Below, piece after piece: positions 25,596 through 34,532 of a stretch of 64,000 bases of DNA (positions within the stretch are counted from its first letter, which is position 1; each line of letters opens with the position of its first letter). Position numbers and translations under genes: made by a program. The notes under the pieces are model-generated. The model had not been told where the DNA came from, did not search any database, and was given only the letters and a program-made list of their open reading frames with translations. The stretch covers positions 62,001-126,000 of the forward strand of contig NZ_FXYX01000002.1 of the NCBI RefSeq assembly GCF_900169265.1. Direction: 5' to 3'. The stretch comes from Brevibacterium iodinum ATCC 49514 (GTDB taxonomy: Bacteria > Actinomycetota > Actinomycetes > Actinomycetales > Brevibacteriaceae).

Positions 25596-26856
25596 GCGCC
25601 GAAATCGGCACCCTCTCGTCGACGCCGTGGAACATTGCGGGGAAGTCGAGGTCGCCGGTCAGCTGGAGCGGGGCGAAGCCGTAGCCGGTGATGCCGAGCT
25701 CGGCCATCGACTTGTTGTCCGTGCCTCCCGACAGCGTGTAGGGCAGGACGTTCGCGCTCGGGTCGTCGGCGAGCAGGCTCTTCTGCATCTGCGCGACCAA
25801 CGGCGTGTCGAACGGTGACTCGAGCGCCTCGCCTTCATCCTCGGCGGTGATGTCGATTCCCTCCCCCGCGAGTTCCTTGATCTTGAGCATGACGTCCTCG
25901 TGCTGTCCCGGCAGAGTGCGGCAGTCGACGCAGGCGGTCGCGGTGCCGGGAATGACGTTGTGTTTGTATCCGGCTTCGAGGAACGACGGGTTGGAGGTGT
26001 TCTGCAGGGTCGGTGCCACGAACTTCTCGACCGAACCCAGTTCGGCAAGCAGCTGCGGAATCGTCTCTGCGGTGAACTCGATTCCCGTGAGCTCCGAGAC
26101 GCCTTCGAGCAGTTTCCGTGTGGCCAGGGGGATCTCCTGCGGCCACGGGTGGTTGCCGATCCTGGTGATCGCGGCTGCGAGCCGCGTGACGGGATTGTCG
26201 TCGTTGCGCTGAGATCCGTGTCCGGCGGTGCCGTGGGCGACGAGGTTGAGCCAGGCTAATCCCTTCTCGGCGGTCTGGATGAGATAGACACGCTGGCCGC
26301 GGACGTCGACGGAGTAGCCGCCCACCTCCGAAATCGCCTCGGTGGCCCCGGAGAACAGCTCGGGACGGTTGCGCACCATATGGCGCGCCCCGTAGTTTCC
26401 TCCGGCCTCCTCGTCGGCGAAGAACGCGATCACGAAGTCCCGACGCGGGGTGAGTCCCTGGCGGAGCATGGCGCGGACGGACGCGACGATCATCGCGTCC
26501 ATGTTCTTCATGTCCACCGCTCCGCGGCCCCACAGCAGGCCGTCTTTGACAACTCCTTCGAAGGGGTCGACGCTCCAGTCCTCCGCGGCCGCCGGAACGA
26601 CGTCGGTGTGGCCGTGGACGACGAGAGCCGGAGCCTCCGGATCGGAGCCCTTCACACGGGCGACGAGATTGGCCCGACCCGGTGAGGATTCGACGATTTC
26701 GGACTTCAGGTCCACCTCGGCAAGCCAGGACGCGATGAGTTCGGCGGCCGGCAGCTCCGGGTTGGCTTTGTTCGCGCCCCAATTCTGAGTGTCGATGCGG
26801 ATGAGCTGACGGCACAGTTCGGTGACTTCGTCCTCTGCGGCGCTGAAATCAAACAC
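25549..26856 (-). CDS. M20 family zinc metallopeptidase
   Basis: 435-aa dinuclear zinc peptidase (dipeptidase/ArgE group). Zinc ligands visible: VVHGHTDVVPA (about residues 77-87; His, Asp), GRGAVDMKNMDA (about 109-120), FFADEEAGGNYG (about 145-156; catalytic Glu pair) and the distal His near SGGTDNKSMAE. A dimerisation lid lies between (about 200-310). Start: GTG 26856 has GGAGGAGA 7 nt upstream; the alternative ATG 26871 overlaps that site and has none of its own, so GTG is preferred (five residues shorter). The substrate could be a dipeptide or N-acyl amino acid. Confidence 0.93.
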   Translation of the reverse strand: MFDFSAAEDEVTELCRQLIRIDTQNWGANKANPELPAAELIASWLAEVDLKSEIVESSPGRANLVARVKGSDPEAPALVVHGHTDVVPAAAEDWSVDPFEGVVKDGLLWGRGAVDMKNMDAMIVASVRAMLRQGLTPRRDFVIAFFADEEAGGNYGARHMVRNRPELFSGATEAISEVGGYSVDVRGQRVYLIQTAEKGLAWLNLVAHGTAGHGSQRNDDNPVTRLAAAITRIGNHPWPQEIPLATRKLLEGVSELTGIEFTAETIPQLLAELGSVEKFVAPTLQNTSNPSFLEAGYKHNVIPGTATACVDCRTLPGQHEDVMLKIKELAGEGIDITAEDEGEALESPFDTPLVAQMQKSLLADDPSANVLPYTLSGGTDNKSMAELGITGYGFAPLQLTGDLDFPAMFHGVDERVPISALKFGTRVLGDFLMKA

Positions 26857-26960
26857 GGGACTCTCCTCCATGGTGGTTCGATCACGCGGCGGTGCTGTGA
26901 TCGGCCTGACAGTCACCACCGTATCCCACCCGCGAGCCTGTCTCCGACTGCCGAATACGA

Positions 26961-26994
26961 AGATGGCCTCCGGATCGAAATCCGGAGGCCATCT
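26961..26994 (-). terminator. Terminator of tRNA-Leu
   Basis: Perfect 15-bp stem AGATGGCCTCCGGAT / ATCCGGAGGCCATCT with a CGAA loop (UUCG on the minus strand), 9 nt downstream of the tRNA 3' end. Confidence 0.75.
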
Positions 26995-27002
26995 CCTCGT
27001 TG

Positions 27003-27090
27003 TGCGCGAAGGGGGACTTGAACCCCCACGCCCGATAAGTTGGGCACTAGCACCTCAAGCTAGCGCGTCTACCAATTCCGCCACTCGCGC
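27003..27090 (-). tRNA. tRNA-Leu (anticodon GAG)
   Basis: 88-nt class II tRNA read on the minus strand. The 7-bp acceptor stem pairs GCGCGAG with TTCGCGC; the anticodon stem CTAGC/GCTAG closes the loop TTGAGGT (anticodon GAG, decoding CUC). A long variable arm (around 27022-27042) and the T-loop GGTTCAAGT fit leucine. The discriminator base is A; CCA is not encoded. Confidence 0.95.
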
Positions 27091-27104
27091 TGGCAACAGA
27101 GATA

Positions 27105-27132
27105 ACTCTACATGCGCGAAACGGTGTCGCAA
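27105..27132 (-). promoter_or_regulatory. Promoter of tRNA-Leu
   Basis: Minus-strand TTGCGA (27127-27132), a 16-bp spacer and TAGAGT (27105-27110), about 14 nt before the mature tRNA 5' end. Sigma-70 type by match; the start of transcription is inferred. Confidence 0.5.
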
Positions 27133-27174
27133 AATCGAAATCGGCTTTTGTGACGCACTGCACTTATCACGCCA

Positions 27175-28026
27175 TCATTCGAGGTGTGCCACCCGCGAGA
27201 GGACGTGCGGTTTGCCGTTCTTCAGGTCGAAGACGGCCGACTGCGCAGCCTCGTGACGACGCCCTTCGGTCAGCGCATAGCCGACCGTGCCGGGCAGCAG
27301 GATCGGCTTCGCGAAGGACACATCCCAGCGGTAGGACTCGAGCCGCGGATCCATCGCCGAGAACGCCCGGGAGGCGCTGTACATCCCATGGGCGATCTGC
27401 CGCGGAAATCCGAATCCCTTCGCGGCGAGACCGTTGAGGTGGATCGGGTTGTAGTCACCGGAGACCTTCGCATAGCGCTGACCGATGATCGGATCCAGAC
27501 GCCACAGGGCACTGGGCTGGGGCGCCGTGAACTCGAGGTGCGGCACCTGTGCCTTCGGCTTGGCTCCGGAGAGCTTCCGCCCCTTGGCCAGGTACGTCGA
27601 CACCTCGTCCATTACGGGACGCCCATCGACCTTCGCCTCGAGGCGAACCTCGATCGTTGTGCCCTTCGTGTGCTCGAAGGGACCGGCAAGCTCGAGGTGG
27701 AAGTCCACAACCTCGCCGAGGCGGGCCCGCGAATGCATATCGACGCGGTTGTGGATGTGGACCATCCCCATCATCGGCAGCGGCACTTCGGGGTCGGCCA
27801 GCAGCTGCATGCTCAGCGGGAAACCGAGGATGTGCAGGTAGCCGGGGTGGACGATATCGTCCAGACCGTGGCCGACGACGTGGGCGAATCCCGCATAGGC
27901 GACCGGTTCGAGCGGAATGCTGCGATCGATCGCATGATCCGGCAGCTCCGGACCGGTGCGCGGGCCCACCGGCAGGGTCTTGAACAGTGCACGGGCATAG
28001 ATGGGAAGCATCGAATCCGCCATCAT
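27175..28026 (-). CDS. MaoC-like (R)-enoyl-CoA/acyl hydratase (HtdX-like)
   Basis: 283-aa double hot-dog dehydratase. The C-terminal MaoC domain carries the hydratase motif YAKVSGDYNPIHLNGLAAKGFGFPRQIAHGMY (residues about 184-215, by position), with catalytic Asp and His; the N-terminal half is a degenerate hot-dog. Expected to hydrate trans-2-enoyl-CoA to the 3-hydroxy form. It overlaps the FabG4-type gene by 4 bp (ATGA at 28026; ATG 28023 is an alternative start). The order matches mycobacterial htdX-fabG4-fadA2 (Rv0241c-Rv0243 region; established knowledge). Confidence 0.92.
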   Translation of the reverse strand: MMADSMLPIYARALFKTLPVGPRTGPELPDHAIDRSIPLEPVAYAGFAHVVGHGLDDIVHPGYLHILGFPLSMQLLADPEVPLPMMGMVHIHNRVDMHSRARLGEVVDFHLELAGPFEHTKGTTIEVRLEAKVDGRPVMDEVSTYLAKGRKLSGAKPKAQVPHLEFTAPQPSALWRLDPIIGQRYAKVSGDYNPIHLNGLAAKGFGFPRQIAHGMYSASRAFSAMDPRLESYRWDVSFAKPILLPGTVGYALTEGRRHEAAQSAVFDLKNGKPHVLSRVAHLE

Positions 28027-29375
28027 GCACCCACCATGTTCTGACCGCATACGCGCAGCGTCTGTCCGTTGATGCCGCGGGCACCGCTGGATGCGAGGAA
28101 GCCGATGGCTTCGGCCACATCGACCGGCTGCCCGCCCTGCTGCAGGCTCGAGAGCCGGCGCGCGACCTGGCGTGTGAGGGTCGGCATCTTCGCGGTCATA
28201 TCCGTTTCGATGAAGCCGGGTGCCACCGCATTGATCGCTCCCCCGCGGGCGGCGAAGTCCTCCGCCGAGGCGGCCGTGAGCCCGATGACGCCGGCCTTCG
28301 AGGTCGCGTAGTTCGTCTGCCCGCGGTTGCCGGCGATACCCGACGTCGAAGCCAGCGAGACGACCTGAGCGCCGTCAGCGAAGAGTCCCTTGTCCGCGAG
28401 ATGGGCGTTCACCACGGCCTGAGCGGCGATATTGACGGCGATGACCGAGTCCCATTTCGCGGCATCCATGTTCGCGAGCAGCTTGTCCCGAGTGATTCCG
28501 GCATTGTGGACGAGGATGTCCACCGGTCCGCCGAGGGCGTCGGCGATCTTCTCGGCCGCATCGGCTGCGGTGATATCGAGGTGCAGCGTCTTGCCGCCGA
28601 TCCGGTTCATCACCTGCGCCAGCGCCTGACCGGCCTGCGGCATATCCACACCGATGACGTAGGCGCCGTCGCGAGCGAGGTTTTCGGCGATCGCGGCTCC
28701 GATTCCGCGTGCGGCACCGGTGACCACGGCGGTGCGACCGGCCAAGGGGCCGACCTCACCGGTCGACATGAACTCTTTGAGGCTGAGTCGCTGACCAGCA
28801 TCCGAAGACACGGTGAGGAACTGACCGGAGACGTAGGCGGACTTGCCCGAGAGCAGGAACCACAGTGCTGAAGCGACCGAGGGAGCGGTGAGGTCGACGC
28901 CGTCGAGGAGGATCCCGTTGGCGGTGGCGCCGGCGCGCATCTCGTGGGCGACCGACCGGGTGAAGCCGGTGATGCCCTGGGCGGTGGCGGCCTGCTCCGG
29001 TGTCTGGTTGTGCGCATCCGGTGCCGTCGAGATTGTGATCACTCGACCGCAGGCAGCCAATGAGCGCAGAGCGGCACCGACTTCGAGGACGACCGGCGAC
29101 AGGTCGGCCGGGGACTGGGCATCGTCGAGGACGGCGATGACGGCGCGCACCTTCTCACCGGTCTGGGCGTTGCGGCGGACCTCAAGGCCGTTCTCCAGCA
29201 GCAGGTCCGCGATGCTCTGGGCACCGGAACCGGTGCCGAGGACGAGGACCGGCTTGTTCTCATACGAGGCCGGTGTTCTGCCGAAGCGGTTGAGTTCGAC
29301 CGGCTGCGGCAGGCCGAGGGTCTTCGCAACCTGCTTCAGCGGTCCGTTGACGAGGGAGAGATAGGTGTCTTTCAT
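28023..29375 (-). CDS. High-molecular-weight 3-oxoacyl-(ACP/CoA) reductase (FabG4-like)
   Basis: 450-aa SDR. The C-terminal half (about 213-450) is an intact short-chain reductase: VVTGAARGIGAAI (Rossmann glycines), NAG (in LVHNAGITRD), catalytic Ser in SLASTSG and YATSKAG (Tyr, Lys). The N-terminal part (1-205) is a second Rossmann-like but non-catalytic domain, as in FabG4 of M. tuberculosis. It should interconvert 3-oxoacyl and 3-hydroxyacyl thioesters. The start overlaps the thiolase stop by 4 bp with GGAGG 4 nt upstream. Confidence 0.94.
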   Translation of the reverse strand: MKDTYLSLVNGPLKQVAKTLGLPQPVELNRFGRTPASYENKPVLVLGTGSGAQSIADLLLENGLEVRRNAQTGEKVRAVIAVLDDAQSPADLSPVVLEVGAALRSLAACGRVITISTAPDAHNQTPEQAATAQGITGFTRSVAHEMRAGATANGILLDGVDLTAPSVASALWFLLSGKSAYVSGQFLTVSSDAGQRLSLKEFMSTGEVGPLAGRTAVVTGAARGIGAAIAENLARDGAYVIGVDMPQAGQALAQVMNRIGGKTLHLDITAADAAEKIADALGGPVDILVHNAGITRDKLLANMDAAKWDSVIAVNIAAQAVVNAHLADKGLFADGAQVVSLASTSGIAGNRGQTNYATSKAGVIGLTAASAEDFAARGGAINAVAPGFIETDMTAKMPTLTRQVARRLSSLQQGGQPVDVAEAIGFLASSGARGINGQTLRVCGQNMVGA

Positions 29376-30661
29376 GCTGCCTCCACAATCGCAGTGAGTC
29401 CCTGGCCGCCTGCAGCGCAGATCGAGACGAGGGACCTCTTCTTACCGGTGGTTTTCAGGTACTTGGCGGTGGTGGCGATGATGCGCCCGCCGGTAGCCGC
29501 GAACGGGTGACCTGCGGCCAGGCTCGAGCCCAGCGGGTTGAGCTTGTCGCGGTCGATGCTGCCCAGTGCCGCATCCAGTCCGGCCTTGTCCTTGCAGAAC
29601 TCTTCGGATTCCCAGGCGGCCATGTGCGAGAGCACAGTGGAGGCGAAGGCTTCGTGGATCTCGAAGACATCGAAGTCGTCGAAGGTCAGCCCGTTGCGGG
29701 CCAGCAGACGCGGGACCGCATAGGCCGGGGCCATGAGCAGCCCTTCGGCACCGTCGACGAAGTCCACGGCAGCGGCTTCGGCATCGACGAGGCGCGCCAG
29801 CGGGGTGAATCCGTGTTCGGCGGCCCAGTCCTCGCTGCCCAGCAGCACCGAGGAGGCACCATCGGTCAGCGGAGTCGAATTGCCGGCGGTCATGGTCGCC
29901 TCGGCGGCGAGCTTCCTGCCGAAGACCGGGCTGAGCTTCGCCAGGGATTCCACGGTCGAGTCGGCACGCATGTTCGTATCGCGGCTGACCCCGAGGTACG
30001 GGGTGGTGAGGTCGTCGAAGAATCCGGATTCCCAGGCCGAGGCGAGGTTCTTGTGGGAGGCCACCGCGAGCTCGTCCTGAGCCTGCCGGGTGATGCCCCA
30101 GGCCGCGGTGGTGATCGCCTGATGCTCGCCCATGCTCAGGCCCGTGCGGGGTTCGCCCGTGCTCGGAGCCTGAGGCGCGAGGTAGGCCGGACGGATCTGC
30201 GAGGCGATCTTCGCCTTCTGCATCATCGTCTTCGCGCGGGTGAGTTCGAGGAGGATCTCGCGCATCGAATCGTTGACGACGATCGGAGCGTCTGAGGTCG
30301 AATCCACGCCCGAGGCGATTCCGGACTCGATCTGTCCGGCATTGATCTTGTTGTTGAGGCTGACCACGGCTTCGAGTCCGGTGGCGCAGGCCTGACCGAG
30401 ATCGAAGGCGGGGGTCGTCGGAGCCAGCGCGGAGCCGAGCACGGCCTCGCGGGTGAGGTTGAAGTCCTTCGAATGCTTGAGGACTGCACCTCCGGCGACT
30501 TCACCGATGTTCTCTCCGGCCAGGCCGAAGCGGGCGACGAGCCCGTCGATGGCCGAGGTGAGCATATCGAGGTTCGTGGCCTTCGAGTACTGCTTGTTCG
30601 AGCGGGCGAAGGGAATTCGGTTGCCGCCGAGGATGACGGCGGGGTTGTTGGGAGCGGACAT
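29372..30661 (-). CDS. Acetyl-CoA C-acyltransferase (thiolase, FadA2-like)
   Basis: 429-aa thiolase that cleaves or forms 3-oxoacyl-CoA. Catalytic residues: Cys92 in QACATGLEA, His336 in EIHEAFAS, His385 in AAGHPFAATGG and Cys415 in SICAAGGQG. The start is ATG 30661, 5 nt after GGAGG; an open frame two codons longer begins inside that ribosome site. First gene of the thiolase-FabG4-MaoC operon, divergent from the TetR/acyl-CoA dehydrogenase operon, and probably controlled by the palindrome between them. Confidence 0.95.
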   Translation of the reverse strand: MSAPNNPAVILGGNRIPFARSNKQYSKATNLDMLTSAIDGLVARFGLAGENIGEVAGGAVLKHSKDFNLTREAVLGSALAPTTPAFDLGQACATGLEAVVSLNNKINAGQIESGIASGVDSTSDAPIVVNDSMREILLELTRAKTMMQKAKIASQIRPAYLAPQAPSTGEPRTGLSMGEHQAITTAAWGITRQAQDELAVASHKNLASAWESGFFDDLTTPYLGVSRDTNMRADSTVESLAKLSPVFGRKLAAEATMTAGNSTPLTDGASSVLLGSEDWAAEHGFTPLARLVDAEAAAVDFVDGAEGLLMAPAYAVPRLLARNGLTFDDFDVFEIHEAFASTVLSHMAAWESEEFCKDKAGLDAALGSIDRDKLNPLGSSLAAGHPFAATGGRIIATTAKYLKTTGKKRSLVSICAAGGQGLTAIVEAA

Positions 30662-30691
30662 GTGCACCTCCGAGTGGTTGATTTAGCCGAT

Positions 30692-30716
30692 ACCGACAGT
30701 ACCTGATACTGTCGGT
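30692..30716. promoter_or_regulatory. Palindromic TetR-type operator between the two lipid operons
   Basis: Perfect 10-bp arms ACCGACAGTA and TACTGTCGGT with a CCTGA spacer (25 bp). Plus-strand TACTGT (30707-30712), 7 nt before the tetR-type gene's ATG, lies within it, so a bound repressor would block that promoter; the thiolase start is 31 bp away on the other side. It is the obvious site for the adjacent TetR protein, which is inferred. Confidence 0.8.
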
Positions 30717-30719
30717 TAC

Positions 30720-31331
30720 ATGAAATCGATCACAGACGGCCGCTCGACGAGATGGCAGAAGCATCGCGATGAGCGTCGTCGCGAACTTCTGCGTTCCGTG
30801 CGGCTCATCGTCGACGAGTACGGCGACGATATATCGATGGAGCAGATCTCGGACGCGACCGGGACGTCGAAGTCGGTGCTCTACCGATACTTCACCGACC
30901 GGGCAGGTCTGCAGGCGGCCATGGGCGAATGGGCGATGGGCGTCATCGTCCGGTCTCTCGATGAGGCCGCGGCCGCCTCGGCGAAGGGCGAGGGCTCAGC
31001 CGCGGCGCAGGAGTCCCTGGCCGCGATGATCCGCGCATTCGTCACGCTCGCCGGGAATTCCCCGAACGTGTATCGCTTCTGCGACACCGCAGTCAACCGG
31101 TTCGCGCCCGAGGAGACCGGCGGTTTCTTCAATTCCGTTGCCGGGCAGCTGGCCGAACGCCTCGGTCTGAGCGGGGAGCAGGCTCGGCTGTGGTCGGCCG
31201 GAGCGATCGGTTTCGTCAGCGCCGCCACCGAGACGTGGCTGTCCCGACCGGACCGGCCCGAGGAATTCGCCACCACCATCACCCATTGGCTCTGGGCAAC
31301 CCTGCCCGAACAACGAGGAGTAGAACAATGA
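30720..31331 (+). CDS. TetR/AcrR family transcriptional regulator
   Basis: 203-aa repressor. N-terminal helix-turn-helix (about residues 15-62): RRELLRSVRLIVDEYGDDISMEQISDATGTSKSVLYRYF (by position) matches the TetR signature with recognition helix KSVLYRYF. The C-terminal ligand domain has no identified ligand; an acyl-CoA is plausible from context. It overlaps the acyl-CoA dehydrogenase gene by 4 bp (ATGA), so regulator and enzyme are made from one mRNA. Probable autoregulation through the 25-bp palindrome. No Shine-Dalgarno; leaderless-like. Confidence 0.92.
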   Translation: MKSITDGRSTRWQKHRDERRRELLRSVRLIVDEYGDDISMEQISDATGTSKSVLYRYFTDRAGLQAAMGEWAMGVIVRSLDEAAAASAKGEGSAAAQESLAAMIRAFVTLAGNSPNVYRFCDTAVNRFAPEETGGFFNSVAGQLAERLGLSGEQARLWSAGAIGFVSAATETWLSRPDRPEEFATTITHWLWATLPEQRGVEQ

Positions 31332-33367
31332 AGCTGTCTCTTGACCCGAAAGCCATCAACGACGTCCTCGACGGACATTGGGCAGAAGCTCGCCGACTCG
31401 GAAGGACCCTGGCCGAAGCGTCGTCGACCCATGACGATCCGGCCGATGATCTCGACACCGCACGGGCGAAGACCCTCGACGGGGTCATGATGATGGCCGA
31501 GACCGGACTGCCGATGACCGGGCTGTCACCGGAGATGGGCGGAAAGAACGAACACGCCACGAACGTCGCCGGGTTCGAAGAGACCGTCACGGCCAACCCG
31601 AGCCTGCAGATCAAGGCCGGCGTCCAGTTCGGACTCTTCGGCGGAGCGATCCTCCATCTCGGGGATAAGGAACAGCATCAGAAGTGGCTGCTCGACGCGC
31701 AGTCCGGCCGTCTGCTGGGTTCGTTCGCGATGACGGAGATCGGGCACGGATCCGATGTGGCGAACGTGGCGACCACCGCCACCTACGATGAGGCGACCGA
31801 AGAGTTCGTCGTCGAGACCCCCTTCCGGGCCGCAACGAAGGAGTACATCGGCAACGCCGCCCGCGACGCCCGGGCCGCCGTCGTCTTCGCTCAGCTCATC
31901 ACCAAGGGCATCAAGCACGGGGTGCATGCCTTCTTCGTGCCCGTCCGCGACGAGGCCGGTGAGCCGATGCCGGGAGTCTCGATCGAAGACGACGGCTACA
32001 AGGGCGGGCTCAAGGGAGTCGACAATGGTCGCCTCGCCTTCGACTCCGTGCGGATCCCGCGCACGAACCTCCTCAATCGCTATGGAGACGTCACCGCCGA
32101 CGGCACGTACTCCTCCCCCATCGAGTCGCCGGGACGCCGCTTCTTCACGATGCTCGGCACCCTGGTCCAGGGCAGGGTCTCGCTCGACGGCGCCTCCGTG
32201 GTCGCATCGAAGATCGCCCTCGACATCGCCGTGCGCTACGGACTCGAACGCAAGCAGTTTACGGCCGGCGATGACTTCGCCGAGACGACTCTGCTCGACT
32301 ACGGCCAGCATCAGCGTCGCCTCATGCCTGCCCTCGCCGCCGTCTACGCCTCGGCGTTCGCGCACGAGAAGCTGCTGTCCTCCTTCGAAGAGGTCTTCGC
32401 CGGAGCCGATGACTCCGAGGAGAACCGGGCTCTGCTCGAGACCCGGGCGGCTGCGTTCAAGGCCGACTCGACCTGGATGGCGCTCGACGTCATCCAGGAA
32501 TGCCGTGAGGCTTGCGGCGGTGCCGGATTCATGGCGGAGAACCGCCTCGTGGGGCTGCGCGCCGACCTCGACGTCTACGTCACCTTCGAAGGCGACAACA
32601 CGGTGCTGCTGCAGCTCGTGGCCAAGCGCCTCCTCGGCGACTACGCCAAGGAATTCGCGAACCTCGACGTCGGCGGAGCCGCTCGCTTCATCGGCACCCA
32701 GGCCGCCGAACATACGCTCTACCGCACCGGTCTGGCCAATGCCGGACGGGCGATCTCGGATGCGCTGACCCCGAACCTCGGCGACAAGCGGATCAGGTCG
32801 GGACGCCTGCAGCTGACCTTGCTCGAAACGCGCCTGGAGGTCATGGTCGCCGGAGTCGCCCAGGCGCTGCGGCCTGCAACGAAGATGCCGGCCGCGCAGG
32901 CAGCCGATCTGTTCAACGTCCACCAGCATGAGCTCATCGAGATGGCACGAGCCTATGTCGAGCTCGAGAAGTGGAAGGCACTGGACGAGAAGATGAAGGA
33001 GCAGACCGACGCCGATCAGGCCAAGGCCTTCCGTCGTCTGCGTGACACCTACGGTCTCGGACTGATCGAGAAGCACATGGCCTGGCACCTCATGTACGGT
33101 CGCCTGCCGATGTCGCGTGCACGCCAGATCAATGAGACGCTGGACCGTCTGTGCAAGAAGCTCGCGGCCAATGCCCTCGACCTCGTCGAAGCATTCGGCT
33201 ATTCGGATGTCCACCGTCGGGCCACGATCGCCTCAGGTGTTGAAGCCGAGCGTCAGGCAGAGGCCGCCGACTACTACCGTCGGGCGCGGGCTCGTCAGGA
33301 CTTCCCGGTCGACGAGAAGCAGCTGCGCAAGGCCGCGGAGAAGAAGGCGAAGGCCGCCGCACGGTGA
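31328..33367 (+). CDS. Acyl-CoA dehydrogenase/oxidase family protein
   Basis: 679-aa flavoprotein, about 70 longer than FadE5-type enzymes. An ACAD core (about 75-440) has the FAD segment SFAMTEIGHGSDVANVATT (about 137-155) and the glycine-rich CREACGGAGFMAENRL (about 394-409), then TFEGDNTVLLQL (about 420-431), whose Glu is the expected base. The C-terminal helical region (about 450-650) resembles acyl-CoA oxidase C-domains, so it could pass electrons to oxygen or to ETF; sequence cannot decide. Start ATG 31328 overlaps the tetR stop and has GAGGAG 7 nt upstream. Ends in a Lys/Ala-rich tail. Confidence 0.92.
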   Translation: MKLSLDPKAINDVLDGHWAEARRLGRTLAEASSTHDDPADDLDTARAKTLDGVMMMAETGLPMTGLSPEMGGKNEHATNVAGFEETVTANPSLQIKAGVQFGLFGGAILHLGDKEQHQKWLLDAQSGRLLGSFAMTEIGHGSDVANVATTATYDEATEEFVVETPFRAATKEYIGNAARDARAAVVFAQLITKGIKHGVHAFFVPVRDEAGEPMPGVSIEDDGYKGGLKGVDNGRLAFDSVRIPRTNLLNRYGDVTADGTYSSPIESPGRRFFTMLGTLVQGRVSLDGASVVASKIALDIAVRYGLERKQFTAGDDFAETTLLDYGQHQRRLMPALAAVYASAFAHEKLLSSFEEVFAGADDSEENRALLETRAAAFKADSTWMALDVIQECREACGGAGFMAENRLVGLRADLDVYVTFEGDNTVLLQLVAKRLLGDYAKEFANLDVGGAARFIGTQAAEHTLYRTGLANAGRAISDALTPNLGDKRIRSGRLQLTLLETRLEVMVAGVAQALRPATKMPAAQAADLFNVHQHELIEMARAYVELEKWKALDEKMKEQTDADQAKAFRRLRDTYGLGLIEKHMAWHLMYGRLPMSRARQINETLDRLCKKLAANALDLVEAFGYSDVHRRATIASGVEAERQAEAADYYRRARARQDFPVDEKQLRKAAEKKAKAAAR

Positions 33368-33390
33368 CCGCGGGCCCGTGATCCGGGCAC

Positions 33391-33434
33391 ACCAGAAGAC
33401 CCCCGCAGCGAACGGTCTGCGGGGGTCTTCTGGT
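33391..33434. terminator. Strong bidirectional terminator between acyl-CoA dehydrogenase gene and metX
   Basis: Perfect 18-bp stem (left arm 33391-33408, right arm 33417-33434) with an 8-nt loop, in the gap between convergent genes. Confidence 0.85.
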
Positions 33435-33496
33435 GCTTGGGGAGATTCGGGTCGCTGTCTGGCGCATGCGCTCGTCGCCAGCCAGCCCCGTCGGTC

Positions 33497-34531
33497 TCAG
33501 TCGGCGAGGAAGTCGGCGAGCACCGCGGAGATCTTCTCTGTCTCGGTGAGGAACCCGTCGTGACCGACCGGAGAGTCGATGATGTGGTGTCGCACTCTCC
33601 CTGGCAGCGCCTCGGCGAGGACGCCCACCTGTTCCGGCGGGAACAGCCGATCCGAGGACACGGAGACCACGAGGTTGTCGGTACAGGCGTCGGCCAGTGC
33701 GACCGTGAGGTCAGAGGAGCGACCTCGGCGCACATCATGGTCGCGCAGGGCACGTGTGAGCACGATATAGCTGTGCGGATCGAACCGGGCTGTGAGCTTC
33801 TTGGCCTGATGGTCCAGGTACGAGGTCACCTCGTAGTAGTCCTCCGAACGCAGCCGACGGGAGAAGCGTTCGTTCAGGTCGGCATCGTTGCGATACGTCA
33901 GGTGCGCGATCTGCCGAGCCAGGCCGAGACCATGACCGGGGAAGCTGCCGACGGCCGAATAGTCACCGGAATAGTAGTCGGCGTCGAGTTCGATCGCACG
34001 TTCCTGCATCATCGCCCAGGCGATCTGGTCGGCTTCGCAGAAGGCCGGTGCGGCGATGACCGCGCACTTGCGGACCTTCCTGGAATCCAACAGAGCGAAC
34101 TCGAGCGCTCGCGCACCTCCCATGGATCCGCCGATGACGGCGACCCAGGAGTCGATGCCGAGGATCTGGGCGAGATTGTGCTCCAGACGTGCCATGTCGC
34201 GGATCGAGACCCGAGGGAATCGGGAGCCGTAGGCCAGGCCGTCATCATAGGACGACTGCGGCCCGGTCGTTCCCGAGCAGCCTCCGAGGGAGTTCGCACA
34301 CACCACGAAGTACTTGTCGGTGTCAATGGCTTCCCCGGGGCCGACGACACCCGCCCACCATTCGGTGACGCGGGAATCGCCGGTCAGAGCATGCTCGATG
34401 AGGATCGCATTGGACCGGTCGGCGTTGAGAGTGCCGAAGGTCTCATAGGCGATCTCGACCGTGCCGAAGGTGTGTCCCGAGTCCGTACCGAAGCCGAGGA
34501 TCCGTTCGACGGAAGTGCTCTGGGTGGTCAT
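33497..34531 (-). CDS. metX: Homoserine O-acetyltransferase MetX
   Basis: 344-aa alpha/beta hydrolase-fold enzyme that acetylates homoserine from acetyl-CoA, the first step of methionine synthesis by direct sulfhydrylation. Nucleophile Ser136 in GGSMGG; the Asp in VSSDRLFPP (about 293-301) and His in PVGHDGFL (about 321-328) complete the triad. The family marker LTGDSR (about 49-54) and GGCSGTTGP (about 83-91) are present. It follows metY by 1 nt in the same operon. No strong ribosome site; probably coupled to metY. Confidence 0.95.
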   Translation of the reverse strand: MTTQSTSVERILGFGTDSGHTFGTVEIAYETFGTLNADRSNAILIEHALTGDSRVTEWWAGVVGPGEAIDTDKYFVVCANSLGGCSGTTGPQSSYDDGLAYGSRFPRVSIRDMARLEHNLAQILGIDSWVAVIGGSMGGARALEFALLDSRKVRKCAVIAAPAFCEADQIAWAMMQERAIELDADYYSGDYSAVGSFPGHGLGLARQIAHLTYRNDADLNERFSRRLRSEDYYEVTSYLDHQAKKLTARFDPHSYIVLTRALRDHDVRRGRSSDLTVALADACTDNLVVSVSSDRLFPPEQVGVLAEALPGRVRHHIIDSPVGHDGFLTETEKISAVLADFLAD

Positions 34532-34532
34532 C

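Noticed and set aside
31526..33214. A long open frame on the minus strand antisense to the acyl-CoA dehydrogenase gene
   Set aside because: It mirrors the codon bias of the real gene, has no ribosome site or known domain, and lies entirely opposite a clear enzyme.
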